A stretch of 32,966 nucleotides of DNA from Deltaproteobacteria bacterium. GTDB taxonomy: Bacteria; Desulfobacterota; JAFDED01. The stretch is from assembly GCA_019310535.1 (NCBI GenBank), contig JAFDED010000009.1, positions 129,621 to 162,586 on the forward strand, read 5' to 3'. Shown here one piece after another: positions 31,902-32,966 of this stretch; the first letter of the stretch is position 1; every line of letters begins with the position of its first letter. Below the pieces are notes generated by a model that was not told where the DNA came from, did no database searches, and saw only the letters and a program-made list of their open reading frames with translations. The position numbers and the translations under genes are program-made.

Positions 31902-32966
31902 ATGAGTCTTGTTCTGATTATGTTCGGCATTTTTTTTCTTTGCGCGATTTTGGGTATGCCGGTGGCGATCTCTGCAGGTATTGCCTCAATCGTCGGCTTG
32001 TTAATTCAGGGCGAATCTCTCCAGGGCATGGTGCAATTAGTATATACCTCTGTAGACAGCTACCCGCTTATCGCTGTTCCCTGCTTTATTTTGGCGGGTA
32101 CTTTAATGGATAGAGGCGGCTTAGCGGTGCGTCTTACCAATCTAGCCAATTCAATGGTTGGCAGCATGTACGGCGGATTGGCTTGGGTGGCAATCATTGC
32201 CTGTGCATTTTTTGCCGCCCTTACCGGCTCTGGACCGGCAACCACTGCGGCCATAGGTTCCATCATGGTCCCAGCCATGAAGAAGGAGAACTACGACCCA
32301 GCTTACGCTGGTGCAGTAGTGGCCTGTTCCGGCGGCCTGGGCGTCATCATCCCTCCCAGCATTCCTCTCATAATTTATGGTGTCATTGGAGAGGTTTCCA
32401 TCACACAGTTATTCCTTGCGGGATTTATACCAGGTATATTGCTGGCTTTTTTATTGGGCGGTGCAAATTATTTCCACGCCCGCACGTTGAAATATCGTTC
32501 AACCGGCCGTGAGATAAAACTGAAAAATATTTTAAAGAGCGTCGAAGAAGCCAAATGGGCTTTATTGGCTCCGGTTATCATTCTCGGAGGCATATACAGC
32601 GGAGTTTTTACACCCACCGAGGCTTCTATTGTGGCCATTAATTACTCCTTATTGGTGGGATTTTTAATTTATCGTCACCTGAAGTTGAAAGATGTTCTGG
32701 AATCGCTGATGCTGACGGCCAAATTGACCGGGATCGCCTTCATACTTCTTTTCAACACTATTATGTTCGGGGAGATTCTCACTGTAAACCAGATCCCTCA
32801 AAAATTGGCCCAAGCTTTACTATCTCTGACTGACAGTTGGATTCTAGTGTTGTTGCTTATCGATGTGTTTCTTCTGTTTTTGGGTATGTTTGTGGGCGTG
32901 ATCGCGATGCTTGTGCTTCTAGTCCCCATATTATTGCCCATTATTCAAGAGTTTGGAATCAGCCCT
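31902..32966 (+). CDS. dctM: TRAP transporter large permease DctM (partial, runs off the window)
   Basis: ATG 31902 follows a GGGG-type ribosome site, and the frame stays open to the last base, giving 355 residues of a family that usually has about 425-430. Family features: a start of MSLVLIMFGIFFLCAILGMPVAISAG, the conserved SYPLIAVPCFILAG, FFAALTGSGPATTAAIGSIM, and GGLGVIIPPSIPLIIYGVI, and the later GVFTPTEASIVA. It forms the main membrane channel of the Na+-coupled TRAP importer together with DctQ. The missing C-terminal part (about 75 residues) holds the last membrane helices. No stop, frameshift or insertion is seen in the visible part. Confidence 0.95.
   Translation, partial: MSLVLIMFGIFFLCAILGMPVAISAGIASIVGLLIQGESLQGMVQLVYTSVDSYPLIAVPCFILAGTLMDRGGLAVRLTNLANSMVGSMYGGLAWVAIIACAFFAALTGSGPATTAAIGSIMVPAMKKENYDPAYAGAVVACSGGLGVIIPPSIPLIIYGVIGEVSITQLFLAGFIPGILLAFLLGGANYFHARTLKYRSTGREIKLKNILKSVEEAKWALLAPVIILGGIYSGVFTPTEASIVAINYSLLVGFLIYRHLKLKDVLESLMLTAKLTGIAFILLFNTIMFGEILTVNQIPQKLAQALLSLTDSWILVLLLIDVFLLFLGMFVGVIAMLVLLVPILLPIIQEFGISP

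Overview
The window looks like chromosomal DNA of an anaerobic Desulfobacterota (deltaproteobacterial) organism. The best evidence is the alternative, siroheme-dependent heme branch: hemB, an AhbD-type radical SAM/SPASM enzyme and a siroheme decarboxylase subunit in a row. An ECF sigma/anti-sigma/DUF3106 trio, an ArsA-like ATPase with an HSP20-like tail and a catabolic cluster with TRAP transporters fit the same group. This placement is inferred from gene content, not from a database match. No tRNA, rRNA, CRISPR array, intact transposase or phage gene was seen.

Layout. 1-773: the 3' end of valS and a small conserved-looking protein. 1102-4763 (minus): two overlapping genes, a membrane-anchored TPR protein with a caspase-like domain and a TPR lipoprotein. 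5118-7802 (minus): polA with intact proofreading motifs. 8223-10022 (minus): ECF sigma factor, zinc-finger anti-sigma factor and DUF3106-like exported protein. 10257-12912 (minus): hemB, ahbD-like and ahbA/B-like genes. 13565-16323 (minus): an ArsA-like ATPase, an overlapping small CxxC protein and a GGDEF protein. 17060-32966 (plus): an accessory catabolic region.

The catabolic region has two halves. The first (17060-21978) carries two Ldh-family 2-hydroxyacid dehydrogenases, an HpaI-type aldolase and an MFS transporter. The second (about 22.4 kb to the end) is visibly more AT-rich. It starts with a ROK-family regulator, followed by an SDR dehydrogenase, a ThDP-dependent enzyme, a DapA-family lyase, two paralogous TRAP binding proteins flanking a UroD/MtaA-like protein, and the TRAP permeases DctQ and DctM (cut by the window end). 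The likely theme is uptake of an organic or sugar acid, oxidation, and carbon-carbon cleavage to central metabolites. The substrate cannot be read from the sequence.

The most unusual items are: (a) the caspase-like domain, in which both catalytic positions (His and Cys) are arginine while an EF-hand-like loop is intact, encoded in an overlapping pair with a TPR lipoprotein; (b) several dispersed intergenic repeat families, one of about 100 bp in three copies, one of about 40 bp placed just upstream of two catabolic genes, and GC-rich hairpins; (c) a terminator-like hairpin between the second TRAP binding protein and its permeases; (d) AT-rich palindromes around the ROK regulator and the promoter of the operon after it.
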